A DNA stretch of 64,000 nt from Paracentrotus lividus (GCA_940671915.1 CALNVZ010000641.1:6228890-6292889), one strand, 5' to 3'; counted from the first letter of the stretch, positions 36,601-45,075 are shown. The notes: generated by a model not told the origin, from the sequence alone. Program-made: numbers and translations.

Positions 36601-37323
36601 CCGCGAAGTGAGATACCACCTAGGGTGCTATCTCACTTCGCGGAAACAAAATTGAGACAGATTTGCCTGCATGGCATTGCACTATATCTGTCTCCGCGAC
36701 AGATTTTTGTGTGCTGCAGGAGACAGATCTAGTACAATGGCATGCTGGCTAATCTGTCCTTTGTACCACGTAACCTTTTGTATGTGGGACAAAAGATTTC
36801 GTCGCGGAAAAAGAGGAGACAATGCCATGTTTGCAAATCTGTCTCAATTTTGTTTCCGCGAAGTGAGATACCACCCCTATATAGGGTCAGCCTTGATGAA
36901 TCCATTCATAAAGGGACAAAAGATTACTTGCCGTATTGAAATTGAAGGGTTGCTTTTCCCAAGACTTGGTATCAAAGCAGTTTTAACGCTTGTTTTTTTT
37001 TTTTATTCCAAGTGCTCAGTCATCCGTCACAACACAGATTAAGTTTGTTATCATTGAATAGAACATCAGTTCCTCCTTGTGATGAACTAAATTTCATGGT
37101 TACACACGTTATAAACGTGTAAAATGAGGCTTGCAAATTTGGGTTTACTTTTTTTTCTGGGACGTACTATTTATAGTAAAAATTGGCCTGGAATAAAATG
37201 TGCACAAGCAGACTTGAAACTAGTTGGACTTACCATCATACTGCTACCGATGACGACGATGAATGCGATACCGAAAGTGCCACGAAGGCGATGTGGAATC
37301 ATCCCCAACCTCATGGACGTCAT
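18997..37323 (-). CDS. CALCR: Calcitonin-type receptor (class B1 GPCR), 13 coding exons
   Basis: Coding exons in transcript order: 37234-37323, 33712-33889, 31079-31189, 30376-30479, 29414-29499, 28169-28295, 27118-27267, 26323-26386, 25252-25315, 24583-24668, 23884-24016, 22418-22457, 18997-19236; 1473 nt, about 490 residues, close to the usual calcitonin-receptor length. A signal peptide is followed by a hormone-binding domain with six cysteines (YDC, LYCN, DCW, HPC, KIC, SSC), seven TM segments and a tail. Best diagnostics are GLYCN, NLFLLLNIVRVLVTKLRAT and AVRATLILLPLLG, almost the calcitonin/CGRP receptor sequence. Such receptors bind calcitonin- or DH31-type peptides and usually couple to Gs. 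All introns are GT-AG, and phases match at every junction except exon 7-8 and those around exon 12. Exons 7, 9, 12 and 13 contain small length changes that shift frame. Homopolymer errors in the assembly or a young pseudogene could explain them; I favour errors. Confidence 0.9.
19697..19776 (-). repeat. tRNA-like module
   Basis: On the - strand it reads CTCCGTTGGTCTATTGGTAA, an A-box-like start, and ends GCCGGTTCGAATCCCAT. It is close to a tRNA in length but sits in a repeat arm. Confidence 0.55.
19879..19932 (+). repeat. tRNA-like module
   Basis: TTGGTCTAACGTGCTCGTCA leads to B box CCCAGGTTCGAACCC. It is partner of the inverted module at 19697-19776. Confidence 0.55.
20130..21990. other. 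Intron 12 of the calcitonin-type receptor; no further gene seen
   Basis: AT-rich intron DNA with a T run at 20925 and a TGACGTCA at 20473. Confidence 0.5.
21998..22139. mobile_element. MITE, 142 bp, GCCCTCTTGCAT ends
   Basis: GCCCTCTTGCATAAAAA at the left, TTAATGCAAGAGGGC at the right, with AACCAATCAGAAT in the middle. It lies about 280 bases beyond exon 12 in intron 12. Confidence 0.75.
22418..22457 (-). CDS. CALCR: Exon 12: TM7 (40 nt, two bases short)
   Basis: The exon lies between tatatccag and GTAATG. Its 5' half reads LFVACI and its 3' half CFFNGE, the TM7 signature, in two different frames. The family exon is 42 nt (compare 11257-11298); this one is 40. One G at the start and one base near ATCTCTGC appear to be missing. 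A roughly 500-nt pyrimidine-rich stretch precedes it on this strand. Confidence 0.8.
22468..22990. repeat. Purine tract (GA-rich) of about 520 bases
   Basis: It is almost all A and G on the + strand, with GAGAGA and GTGTGT blocks. On the - strand it is a pyrimidine tract that runs up to the exon 12 acceptor. Confidence 0.9.
23637..23782. repeat. GGATCCGCC-type repeat fragment with G run
   Basis: A G run of about 18 at 23651 and the end CCTGGATCCGCCCC at 23767. This is the same end motif as at 1265 and 33134. The left end is too degraded to place. Confidence 0.4.
23884..24016 (-). CDS. CALCR: Exon 11: TM6 and extracellular loop 3
   Basis: It reads RAVRATLILLPLLGLHYIIL, a Pro-rich loop, then ADIYSYVMAVILSFQ. 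The IYxYVM..xxFQ end resembles calcitonin receptor loop 3 and the top of TM7. It is intact, 1 base plus 44 codons, ending in phase 0 at GTAAGT. Confidence 0.95.
24583..24668 (-). CDS. CALCR: Exon 10: TM5 and intracellular loop 3
   Basis: It reads VNLFLLLNIVRVLVTKLRAT, then PMAGSKNY. NIVRVLVTK is the calcitonin receptor TM5/loop-3 sequence almost unchanged. It is intact; the donor is GTAAGT and the last two bases are completed by exon 11 to Thr. Confidence 0.95.
25252..25315 (-). CDS. CALCR: Exon 9: extracellular loop 2 and start of TM5 (frame shifts inside)
   Basis: After one base the exon reads CWVVV, the invariant loop-2 Cys-Trp, in the expected frame. TPFEWLIAGFVIF, the expected TM5 start, follows in a second frame, and the last bases return to phase 0 for exon 10. 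Literal translation in one frame meets a stop. A missing base near the GTGGTGGT run and an extra T in a TTTT run would account for it. The acceptor abuts a long purine/pyrimidine tract. Confidence 0.75.
25322..25545. repeat. Purine tract (GA-rich) of about 220 bases
   Basis: GAGAGA blocks and a G run at 25410. On the - strand it is a pyrimidine tract directly upstream of the exon 9 acceptor. Confidence 0.9.
26323..26386 (-). CDS. CALCR: Exon 8: TM4
   Basis: The exon has 64 nt coding for IPIIPACLYAGFVANDPPVG, with phases 2 in and 2 out. The IPIIPA run matches the Pro-rich TM4 of calcitonin receptors (FPLVP/IPA). The last two bases plus the first G of exon 9 complete a Pro codon directly before Cys-Trp. 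Confidence 0.87.
26771..26992. mobile_element. Possible MITE around TCACACACGTG
   Basis: CATCAAATGTCACACACGTG at the left and the inverse GGCACGTGTGTGACCAACTA at the right suggest a weak terminal inverted repeat. It lies in the TM3-TM4 intron. Confidence 0.4.
27118..27267 (-). CDS. CALCR: Exon 7: extracellular loop 1 and TM3 (frame shifts inside)
   Basis: It opens VYCKVHNVLKQYSS, with the TM3 cysteine, and reads SEGLYLHT in the same frame. The stretches between and after, LCNYFW and VIVVAVFSAE, which are excellent TM3 matches, sit in another frame; RSLFIIGW at the end is back in the first. The whole 150 nt is open in one frame. The exon seems about four bases short of the family length, in at least three places, including the GGG run before donor GTAAGC. 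Confidence 0.82.
28169..28295 (-). CDS. CALCR: Exon 6: intracellular loop 1 and TM2
   Basis: It reads SLSCPRVTIHKNLFFSFIFD and continues to a hydrophobic end. The RVTIHKNLF motif, with His2.50, is diagnostic of class B receptors and nearly identical to calcitonin receptor RVTLHKN. It is intact in frame. The first bases of this exon recur in two degraded tandem copies just upstream in the intron. Confidence 0.93.
28281..28760. repeat. Three tandem copies of about 165 bases spanning the exon 6 acceptor
   Basis: Units begin at about 28281, 28440 and 28606. Shared blocks are AATCAATAATTATAAA, CTACACCTC and CTGGGTC. Unit 1 includes the acceptor and first 15 exon bases; units 2 and 3 hold degraded copies of them. 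Confidence 0.75.
29414..29499 (-). CDS. CALCR: Exon 5: TM1
   Basis: The exon has 28 codons plus two bases, TNVMVVFYVGYTVSIIALSI followed by SLFIFFHF. It is one hydrophobic helix with the conserved GYTVSI pattern of class B TM1. The last two bases plus the first of exon 6 make the Lys before SLSC. Confidence 0.9.
30376..30479 (-). CDS. CALCR: Exon 4: end of hormone-binding domain
   Basis: It reads NASKICMPNGEWYVSSETNQ and continues TWTNYSSC, the last two disulfide cysteines and the NGxW motif found in calcitonin receptors. N-glycosylation sequons NAS, NQT and NYS are visible. It ends in phase 0 at GTAAGT. Confidence 0.92.
31079..31189 (-). CDS. CALCR: Exon 3: hormone-binding domain core
   Basis: It reads LYCNLTFDFWDCWNFTRAGE and then HPCPWWIP. 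It holds three of the six domain cysteines, the conserved FD..DCW core, and two potential N-glycosylation sites (NLT, NFT). Phases are 2 in and 1 out; the donor is GTGAGT. Confidence 0.92.
31607..31950 (-). mobile_element. 5'-truncated LINE 3' end (L2/CR1-like)
   Basis: On the - strand the segment ends AAAATAAATGAACTTGAACT, a tail typical of L2/CR1-type LINEs, after an AT-rich 3' UTR. An upstream stretch is open (YPELCARKSHSFIGAYPQQA). The coding part is too short to assign a clade. Confidence 0.45.
33130..33225. repeat. GGATCCGCG-type repeat fragment with T/G run
   Basis: TCCTGGATCCGCGCC followed by a T run and a G run of 12, like the fragments near 1265 and 23767. Confidence 0.45.
33331..33594. 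mobile_element. MITE, about 264 bp, GGGTGGTATCTCACTTCGCG ends
   Basis: Ends GGGTGGTATCTCACTTCGCG and inverse CGCGAAGTGAGATAGCACCC, about 36 bases each, with TTA on both sides. The TTA flank and short ends fit PIF/Harbinger-type MITEs, an inference. It is in intron 1 of the receptor. Confidence 0.75.
33712..33889 (-). CDS. CALCR: Exon 2: N-terminal ectodomain
   Basis: The exon has 59 codons plus one base. It is acidic (EEEADIHEAEE) and then holds the first ligand-domain cysteine in AYDCMLRELTE, matching the first helix of the class B hormone domain. Acceptor is ttacag, donor GTAAGA. The split Gly codon is completed by exon 3, giving the calcitonin-receptor hallmark GLYCN. Confidence 0.88.
34582..34838. 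repeat. Two-copy tandem duplication, period 129
   Basis: AAATACCTG...ATTGATCTAATT...GTGAACGGACCC occurs at 34582 and again at 34711 with about 20% change. Confidence 0.75.
35185..35345. repeat. Degenerate minisatellite of CCGCATC units
   Basis: CGCATC, CCGCATC or TCGCACC recurs about every 10-12 bases, at least ten times. The + strand translates to a SA/TRIQ-like repeat, but there is no sign of a gene. Confidence 0.65.
36358..36621. mobile_element. MITE, related to the 33.3 kb element, GGAGACG variant
   Basis: Ends GGGTGGTATCTCACTTTGCG and CGCGAAGTGAGATACCACC. The interior is made of inverted GGAGACG/CGTCTCC blocks with a T run in the centre. It abuts the next element directly. Confidence 0.75.
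36624..36879. mobile_element. MITE, same family as the 33.3 kb element
   Basis: Ends GGGTGCTATCTCACTTCGCG and inverse CGCGAAGTGAGATACCACCC. The interior shares CTGTCTCCGCGACAGATTTT and AGACAGATCTAGTAC with 33331-33594. Confidence 0.78.
37234..37323 (-). CDS. CALCR: Exon 1: start codon and signal peptide
   Basis: The exon has 30 codons from ATG, ending MM at donor GTAAGT. The N-terminus is basic (MRLGMIPHRLRG), followed by a hydrophobic run (FGIAFIVVIG), a typical signal peptide. The first ATG was chosen; another lies three codons on. Phase 0 joins exactly to exon 2. The 5' UTR upstream carries a TGACGTCA palindrome. Confidence 0.8.
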
Positions 37324-37351
37324 TGTCGTAATGATCGACAACTTCTCAGAG

Positions 37352-37359
37352 TGACGTCA
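37352..37359. promoter_or_regulatory. Perfect cAMP-response-element palindrome TGACGTCA
   Basis: The palindrome lies 29 bases upstream of the calcitonin-type receptor ATG. CREB/ATF proteins bind this site. It may sit in the 5' UTR or promoter; the transcription start is not visible. Confidence 0.35.
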
Positions 37360-37429
37360 GGTGATATCGGAACCTAGTACGACTGATTGTTTAAGAAGTC
37401 CCTCGGAAGAATAGACTAGTGTCTTTATG

Positions 37430-38270
37430 AAGGGTACAGGCAGACCTGTAGGTAAAGAATAAAACAAAAATAGAAAAAAGATGCATGTTGAATAAATCAT
37501 ACAAGACCTGATGGTTAAATACTATTGGCAAAAAGAGCGAATGAGGTAAAAGTTGTGTCTATGATTTCAACATTTATCATTTCTTGCACTGATGTGATGG
37601 AAATGTGATGTTTGATTGAGTTGTACTTAAGTAGATTTGTAAAATAATCTCCCGTAGGGAAATTTCAAATGTCCAACTCCAGCAAAGACATAAAATGAAA
37701 TAATATAGTTTTGCCACATGTAATGTTCCCTGAGACATAACCTTTACAATGTTCCCCTATAGTTGCTGACAACTATCGCCGATCGCTGCGTCGTATGATT
37801 ACTTCAATTGATGGCGTTTTGACGTTTACCGATATGAAAACCTGATTCTTTACCTCATCCCTTCTCAAGCTGCCCCACCCCCCCCCCCAAAAAAAAAAAA
37901 AAGAAAAAGGAAAAAAAAAAGAAAACAAAAAAAAAAAAAAAAAATAATAAAAATAATAATAATAATAATAAATAAATACATAGATAGAATTTTAAAATAA
38001 TAATAAAAAAAAATATGATTCACCAGATCACCAATACACATTAGAAAGTCATATTAGCTGAAAGGGGAGATTTTTAAGGGATAGGAGTGCCAAACCCCCG
38101 CCTCTTCTCGTCGGCGATGCTATGAGGCAGTGCCGACAAAATCTACAAAAATATTTGCATTTCATGACACGCGCGTCTGTAACGAGATTCCTTCCATGTA
38201 ATGTACATGAATAAACAAAGCGCAGACAGATTCCCAAGGTCAGCATTGTGAATCAAAATTCATTCCATTT
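37430..38270. other. Upstream flank of the calcitonin-type receptor; no gene seen
   Basis: It is AT-rich, with a C run followed by an A-rich run at 37878-37945 and (TAA)n. It may contain the promoter, but no core promoter element can be recognised. Confidence 0.4.
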
Positions 38271-38277
38271 CTATTTA

Positions 38278-38800
38278 TTCTCTCTCTCTTTCTCTCTCTA
38301 TCTCTCTGTCTCTCTCTTTCTCTTTCTCTTTCTCCTCGTTTTTCCCTCAACAAACATGACATAAATGACTCGCCTCGTCTTCATCTCCCAGGGAACCCCT
38401 GCTCCGAATGTTTATTTATTTATTTATTTTTTAAAAATATCTTTTTGAGACTGTAAAACAATTTTTTATGCATTTGAGAGTGCCAACATTATCCTCTCCT
38501 CTCTGTTCATTTGCCCTTTCCTTGTACCTCTCTCTCTCTCTCTCTTTCTCTCTCTATTTTCTATCTCACTCTCTCTCTCTCTCTCTTTCTCTTTCCTATT
38601 CTTCTACGTTTTCTCCTTATTTGTTTTCTCTTTCTTTCTTTTTTCCTCCTCCTCATCTTCCTTCTTCTTCTGCATCTTCTTCTTCTTCATCTTCTTCTTG
38701 TTCTTGTTCTTGTTCTTCTTCTTTTTCTTCTTCTTCTTCTTCTTCCTCATCCTCTTCTTCTTCTTCTCCATCTCCTCCTCCTTCTTCCCTCATCCACGTC
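38278..38800. repeat. Two pyrimidine tracts (TCTC and TTC-TTCC units)
   Basis: CT-rich 38278-38345, then 38505-38800 with CTCTCT blocks turning into TTCTTC. The long Ser/Leu/Phe-rich frames across it are low-complexity artefacts. Confidence 0.9.
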
Positions 38801-40305
38801 TTCTTTGCTACACTTAGTTATGTCGATTCCTGCATCGATCATGTAGACAACCATGTGTGTATGTTCATCGATTATATACCACCACTGAGAGATATGACAT
38901 TATACTTTATAATTTTCCTAGTACAAAAATGTACCCCCAGGAATCGCAACAACATGAATGACATGGATAATATTTGTTGATCAGCACGGGTCCATTATGT
39001 GTGCCATATAGCTAGCGGCAAGAATAGTAGTCACGTCAACTTAGCTACATCAAGTGATCAATATTAATATGACGCCGTTCATAATAACCGGTAAATATTA
39101 TATTATAGTAAATAGTTGTAGTATTTTACGAGCTGTGATTGGTTGAAAGGATGTCACGTGTCGTTCAACATTTTGGTATGTTGGGATTATATCAGCTTTA
39201 CGTCCAATTGGAGACTGTTGTGGCTGACGTATTTTGGCCCTTGGGATGAGTAATGACGTGTTCCAAAACGAACATTTTAAGAGGATTCGACTGAAAAGAA
39301 ACATAACGTTTATGAAAAATAAAAAAAAATAAAGAAAATAAATAAATAAAAATAAATAAATACACATCCAAATTTGTTCACCAGTTCACAAAGTATATAT
39401 ATAGTCTGTCATGATGTGTAAATGTTACTTCTGGTTTTCAATGAGTGTGACTTTTTCTCCCGGCTATCAATAAGCGTGAAGTTTCGAAAACTTGTTTATA
39501 CAAAATAGCTCAAATAACCATCTTCTGCAATATAAACATTTCAGAATCAATTGTTATCCAGTTTATCTCAATTTACAACGTACTGTTTGGTAACGTTGTA
39601 TCATCAAAACATCATAACGCAGGAGAAGACTGCGCACCCGACACAGGCGCGCCGCCACGACATGGACGACGAAACACGACAAAGCCGTGCAGTTACCAAA
39701 CTATCGCGCCAATGTGAACGGTATCTGAATGCATTAGAGAAGTATTTAAAAAAGCTATGCATGTCGAGATTGTTGCGTAGGTTTAACACCACGTTATCCA
39801 TATCAGCGGCGGTGGTGGTGGGGTTGTGATTGCAATGTGAGACCGCACTGAAAGGGTGCATGCATAGGGGAATTTTTTTTTTTTTTTTTTTTTTTCCAAA
39901 AATAATCCCGAAACAGCAGAAATAAAAATCAAACAAAAATGTCGGTGTGACATGTCTCTTAAATTGATATTTCCTCAATATGTATTGTTATACTTTAGCT
40001 TCCAGATGTATGTGGCATAGTTTAGTTTTTCGACATTCGCCCCCCCCCCCAGTCTAAGAGTGGTTATAATCATTTGGCTTCCAGTTGCTCTACCATAACC
40101 ATGATACGCTTTTCTTAGTATTAAAGACAAATATATTTGATAACTAGTTTTTATTGTTGCGATTTGGAAAAAAAAATTACAATACAGCAATCGAAAATAT
40201 AAGTTATTGATTAGATCGCTTTTCATAAATTGTTTGGTCGCTACAATTCAAATAATTTTATTTTCATTATCTCATGCATTTGTTGTTGTTGTTGTGTTTT
40301 GTCAC

Positions 40306-40524
40306 AAAACAAACAAAATCCGTTTGGCTGTCATCTGAACTGAACAAAATTTCTCAACTGAACAATTGTCTGGCGAACTTCAATTGTTCTTTTGGTTCAA
40401 TTCTTTAATTTGTTGATTTCCATATTTAAAACAAACAACATCCGTTTTACTGTAATCTCAACTGAATAAAAACTCTCAACTGAACAACAATTCTCTGACG
40501 AACTTCAATTGTTCTTTTGGTCAG
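40306..40524. repeat. Two-copy tandem duplication, period 122
   Basis: AAAACAAACAA...ATCCGTTT... CTCAACTGAACAA ... CGAACTTCAATTGTTCTTTT is present at 40306 and 40428 with moderate divergence. Confidence 0.8.
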
Positions 40525-40698
40525 GGGCTCTGCATTGCACCTCCCATATCAGATGATCGATCGAGACTGTAGCGGATGTGACTGGAAAAGTTTGGCGTCA
40601 TTTCCCCGGACTTTTGTTATTTTTAAACGAATTTGATCAGCATCCTGCCCGAAGAAATATGGTAATGTAAATGATCGATCATACTGATAACAACGTCT

Positions 40699-40940
40699 TC
40701 TGTGCCCTGTAACACAAAGACTTACGATGGATAAAAAGTTACGATCGATTTCATCTCGGTAGATTGATCATGGACAGGATGCTCCAAAGTTGATGATCTT
40801 AATCCTAACACTAGTCATAACCCTAATCTTAATCATATCCTAATCCTAATCCATGACTGTACCTGCACTCCAAATAAAGCTACGAAGATACAATCGATTG
40901 TAACTATTTATCGATCGTAAGTCTTTATGTTACAGGGCAC
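40699..40940. mobile_element. MITE with GTGCCCTGTAACA ends
   Basis: Ends GTGCCCTGTAACACAAAGAC and the inverse of GTGCCCTGTAACATAAAGAC; the next bases TTACGAT also match. The interior has degenerate CCTAA/TTAGG repeats and CATGACTGTACCTGC, shared inverted with the 16.6 kb element. Confidence 0.75.
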
Positions 40941-41229
40941 TGTTTGGTAAAAAGCCGAGAGATGCGTCACATAAAATAACTTGTTTTGTTTTATTTTATG
41001 AAATAAAGGAAACATTGGCTCGATTTCTCCCCCGGGTAATACGTTATAAATTTTAGATTAAGCGAATGCCTTGTTTACGGTTAATCGAAAGAGTTGAAGG
41101 GCCAATGGTTTCAGGAATGAATCTTTGACAAAATCCCCTTTTCACTCTTGAAGTTCAGCATGCTCAGGCTCATGCTTACAGCTTTGGGATAGATCGGGAA
41201 ACAACTGGGAAGAACGTGTTAACAATGAA

Positions 41230-42320
41230 CTGTTTAAAAAATGCACTCTCATATTGGCTAGTTTTTTCTGTATGCGATTCATATACTTCAGCGTCATTTC
41301 AATCGGTACTGCTCGGAGCAGCTCGCGAGCACTCGTAGCTAACTCGGTATTATTTGTACTTAAATATTACTCATTCAGGAACATAATTATGGTTTGTCTT
41401 GATACATGTCCCACACACTCTAGAGTCAAATACGATGTGCGTATGAAGGCCTCTCAGACAGAATGTGGGTTGTAAGGTCTATTCTCCGCCAAAGTAATCG
41501 TATCATTAATTATGTAATTCACTTGGAGAAACTTATGAAACTGTATATAATCGTTGCTAAACAAGATATGTATCGTTACGGGTAGTAACACTTATCCTGA
41601 GAGAGAAAATAAACAACATATATCATTTGTTTAAAACAGTACGCCAAGATCAGCATGGGAATCGCATTATAGATCAGGTCGTTCCTTCGGAAGTTCGTGG
41701 AACTCGTAGCTAATCGTAGCTTACTCGGTATGAATGGTAGTACTCGTCGCTACCTCGTAAAAATAATCCTATTATCACATATACTTTTATAGTTCACGAT
41801 CATACATAAGATAATACACACGTTAATGTGTTTTAAAAGGTATAAGAAGGCTGTAGAAGTATGGGCTGTAACTTGGCTGAAATATCAGTGGGGCTTGAGA
41901 TGTATTCTACTCTCGAAGTTCCTTCTCCTCCCCAGCTTATATAAGTTCGTATAAGCTCGTCGCTAACTCGTTTAAAATTGTACCATCACATACACTAGTT
42001 AATGATCATGAATAATATACCATGTATACACTCTTATTTGTTTTAAATTGTTAAACATGTGTACGAGGAAATAGTAGCCTTTGACTGGGAAAGAATATCC
42101 TGTAACTCGGGTTAATGTGAGCAGGGCTTGAGTTGTATTCCGCGCACGAAGTTCCTCCTCCGATTCGCGGTATTATGGATCGGGTCATTCACTCGGAAGT
42201 GTGTTGACAAATCAGTTCGTATGAATCGGGAAACATCTCCAAGTATTTGTCAACGGATGCTATACGGGGACATACGAAGGACAAAAGCAAACGCCCTTCA
42301 TTCTCTTGGAGGGTAAGTAC
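41230..42320. repeat. Region of diverged local duplications (CTCGTAGCTAACTCG)
   Basis: ACTCGTAGCTAACTCGGTA and variants recur at 41332, 41705, 41742 and 41958. A 200-base segment ending GAAGTTCCTTCTCCTCC (41740-41935) is repeated at 41958-42165. No gene was recognised. Confidence 0.55.
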
Positions 42321-42377
42321 GAGACAAGATGGAATTTGTCCTCCAGTCAACGTCTGCTTCAAATTGTTAGAGCAACA

Positions 42378-42506
42378 GTGCCCTGTAACATAAAAGAGAT
42401 ACGATCAATCTTACGATTGATTGTAACTCTTAGTACACAGTTTATCATAGACTTACGATTGAAATTTATCGTAAGATCGATCGTATCTATATGTTACAGG
42501 GAACAG
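42378..42506. mobile_element. MITE, GTGCCCTGTAACA family
   Basis: GTGCCCTGTAACATAAAAGA and the inverse of TTCCCTGTAACATATAGA flank an interior full of CTTACGAT/ATCGTAAG hairpins. It is a shorter relative of 40699-40940. Confidence 0.75.
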
Positions 42507-43596
42507 ATCATAATTAAACGCCCTCCGGATTAAATGAAACACACTCAATTATACTTGTTGAACATACAATGATATATGCAACCAACATGACCAAGGAAAA
42601 GGCACCGAGCGGGCAATAAATTGCCATCATGAATGTAATTGTCACATTTTCAAGGACTAAATTTTGCAGTTTGAAATGTAAATCCAGAAAAAGAGGGAAA
42701 CGGTTCAATTAAAAACATGATAAATTTCCCTAAAGCCTCATGAACCCAAGAACACGGGGTACAGAGAGAAGGATCGAAAGAGAAGAGATAAAATTTTGAG
42801 CAAAACACGGGGGAGATTACAAAGAAAAGCGGAGATAGAGGGAAGGAAAGGAGGAAGAAGAAATGAAGGACAAAATGAAAGATGTGCCAGTGAGAGAGAA
42901 AGAGATAAAATAACACGATTGATTGATCTGTTTGATCTTTACACAAATTGATTTCTGTCATTTGTTCACGAATTGGATGGATGAGTTTCTCTGAGGATAA
43001 GTATTCTCGCTTTTTTTTTTCTTTTCTTTTTTTCTTCTTCTTTTTTAAAAATAATTATTCTGAATAAAGATGGTATGCGCTAGTGCGATTGGTCAGAAGT
43101 GAGAATGGGGCATAAACCGCTTCCATCAAAATGCAGCCAATTCTCAACTTTGTCCATAAATTAAATTAAATTAAGGATTATTTTACTACATTATAATTAC
43201 ATGGTCGGTTATTGGTTGGAGTCGGAGTCGGTTATTAATGGTTGTATCAATCAGAGGTCGTTACGTCTGGGACCGTCCTTTAAAGGGATGCAGTAACATT
43301 GAATGATATTCAAATCACATTTATTCGATTTAGCTTATTTTGCCAACATAATTATAAACACTTGGGTTAGTCTGGTATCTCTTCAAAATTGCAAGCTAAT
43401 TGCTTGCTTTACCTTCAAGATATCAATGATTTCATACTCAAATTTTATAAACCAAAACCGGATGGTTTATAAAACCATGTGCTTTTCCATACACCCTTTT
43501 CCTGTTGTACAGTCCCCCGTCCCTAGCGGCCTGGTAAGCTATCAGAAGAGGGTACTGGTGTTCGGCTGTATGCTTGGCATTGATTGTTACACTGTT

Positions 43597-43845
43597 TTAA
43601 GGTAGTAAATGACATCCATTTCATCTGAAACTTTCAGTAGTTTGTTTTTACTGTTGGAACAATATAATTTTATTAATCTTGATATAATTGCCCTTGTTTT
43701 TTAAATTTACTAAATCTCTTTAAGGTAATAAATGACTTCCATTTGAACTGAAATTTTCAGAAGTTTGTTTTTATTGTTGGAACAATATAACTTTATTAAT
43801 CTTGAACTGATTGCTTTTGTTTTTGAAAGTTACCAAATCCCTTTA
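43597..43845. repeat. Two-copy tandem duplication, period 123
   Basis: TTAAGGTAGTAAATGAC and the following 120 bases recur at 43720, with shared GTTGGAACAATATAA and TTTATTAATCTTGA. Confidence 0.85.
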
Positions 43846-44261
43846 ACGTCACCATCCTACAAACGTGACTGAGTTTGAAACTTTGGTCCATTCATTGTCA
43901 GTTTGTAAGAAAATTCAGCAGAACACCAGACCCACACTTAGCATGCTAGGAAACTATGAACAAGCTACAATATCTTTTCCCCCTGTAAACCACAAACTCC
44001 CTGGCTAATATTACTTGCATCGGCATGTCTTTACAATGATTAAAAACCTGATTTCCCCACGCTCACATCTCAGCTTATAGTTATGTAAAAAAATCATTGA
44101 AAAAAAACCTGATGATGAAGTCTCAAAATGGAGTACTAATATTTCGTTTGTAAGAGACAAACATTAAATGCCATAGAACATTGACATTCTTATTAGAAGA
44201 AAAAGAAGATATTAAGTAGAGATGAAAGTGAGATGGATGAAGGAAAGGTATGGATATGGGG

Positions 44262-44304
<43 letters not shown>

Positions 44305-44312
44305 GCCAGAGA
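44262..44312. repeat. (GA)n microsatellite
   Basis: About 20 GA units. Confidence 0.95.
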
Positions 44313-45002
44313 GAAGAGGATGAAATGGAGGAAGGGGTAGGCTGAGGCTAAAGAGCTCATTAAGATTTTGATGACATTCTTTGATCTTCTGTGATCACCC
44401 GTTTTTCCCCATCGGATGCCCTCTCCTATGTCTCCACCATGTTCAACCATTTCTTGCTGATCCTTTCTCTCAAATTCCTTTGACCTTTGAAGAGACATTT
44501 CTAAAAACACAGGACATTACAATTTACATTAAATCCCATATCGTCGTATCTAAAGGGACCATTTGTGATTAACTCAATCAGGCGACCTTATTGAAGCTTG
44601 ATTTATTGAGTGCCTTATACGTTTTGCTTGGTATTAACAAGAAAAGGCAATGAGATTTATAGAAAAGTACAACCCGAATTACCCATCGGCATGCTAGAGA
44701 AGGGTAATATACAAATGCACATACAATTTATCAAGGAATAGTGCGTTAGAAAGGCGGTCGTATCGAGGAGTTTATTCAATGTTTTAAAAACGGATTGCAT
44801 GGGTGCGGTTGGATGAGGTGAATGTGCACACTTTGATTGCATGAACTCTGCAATATAGTTAAATGATTTTAAAGATATTGATGAAATATATACCTTGTGA
44901 CCTTAAAAAAGTTTTAACGAAAGTTTGTTTTGTTCAAAGTCTTACGACTTCACTTTTTTTTTTTTTTACTTTTTAATTTAAAGTCATCTTCATCGTTTCT
45001 GG

Positions 45003-45015
45003 CTCTCTCTCTCTC

Positions 45016-45047
<32 letters not shown>

Positions 45048-45075
45048 TCCCCTTCCCTTTTCCTCTTTCTTTGTC
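45003..45075. repeat. (CT)n microsatellite
   Basis: CT-rich run with CTCTCT blocks and a CCTTTTCC end. Confidence 0.9.

Noticed and set aside
38468-38980. Open frame of 170 codons on +, Ser/Leu-rich
   Set aside because: It is a translation of CT and TTC tracts with no domain.
43303-43605. 100-codon open frame on +
   Set aside because: No domain, no splice context, and it runs into a tandem duplication.
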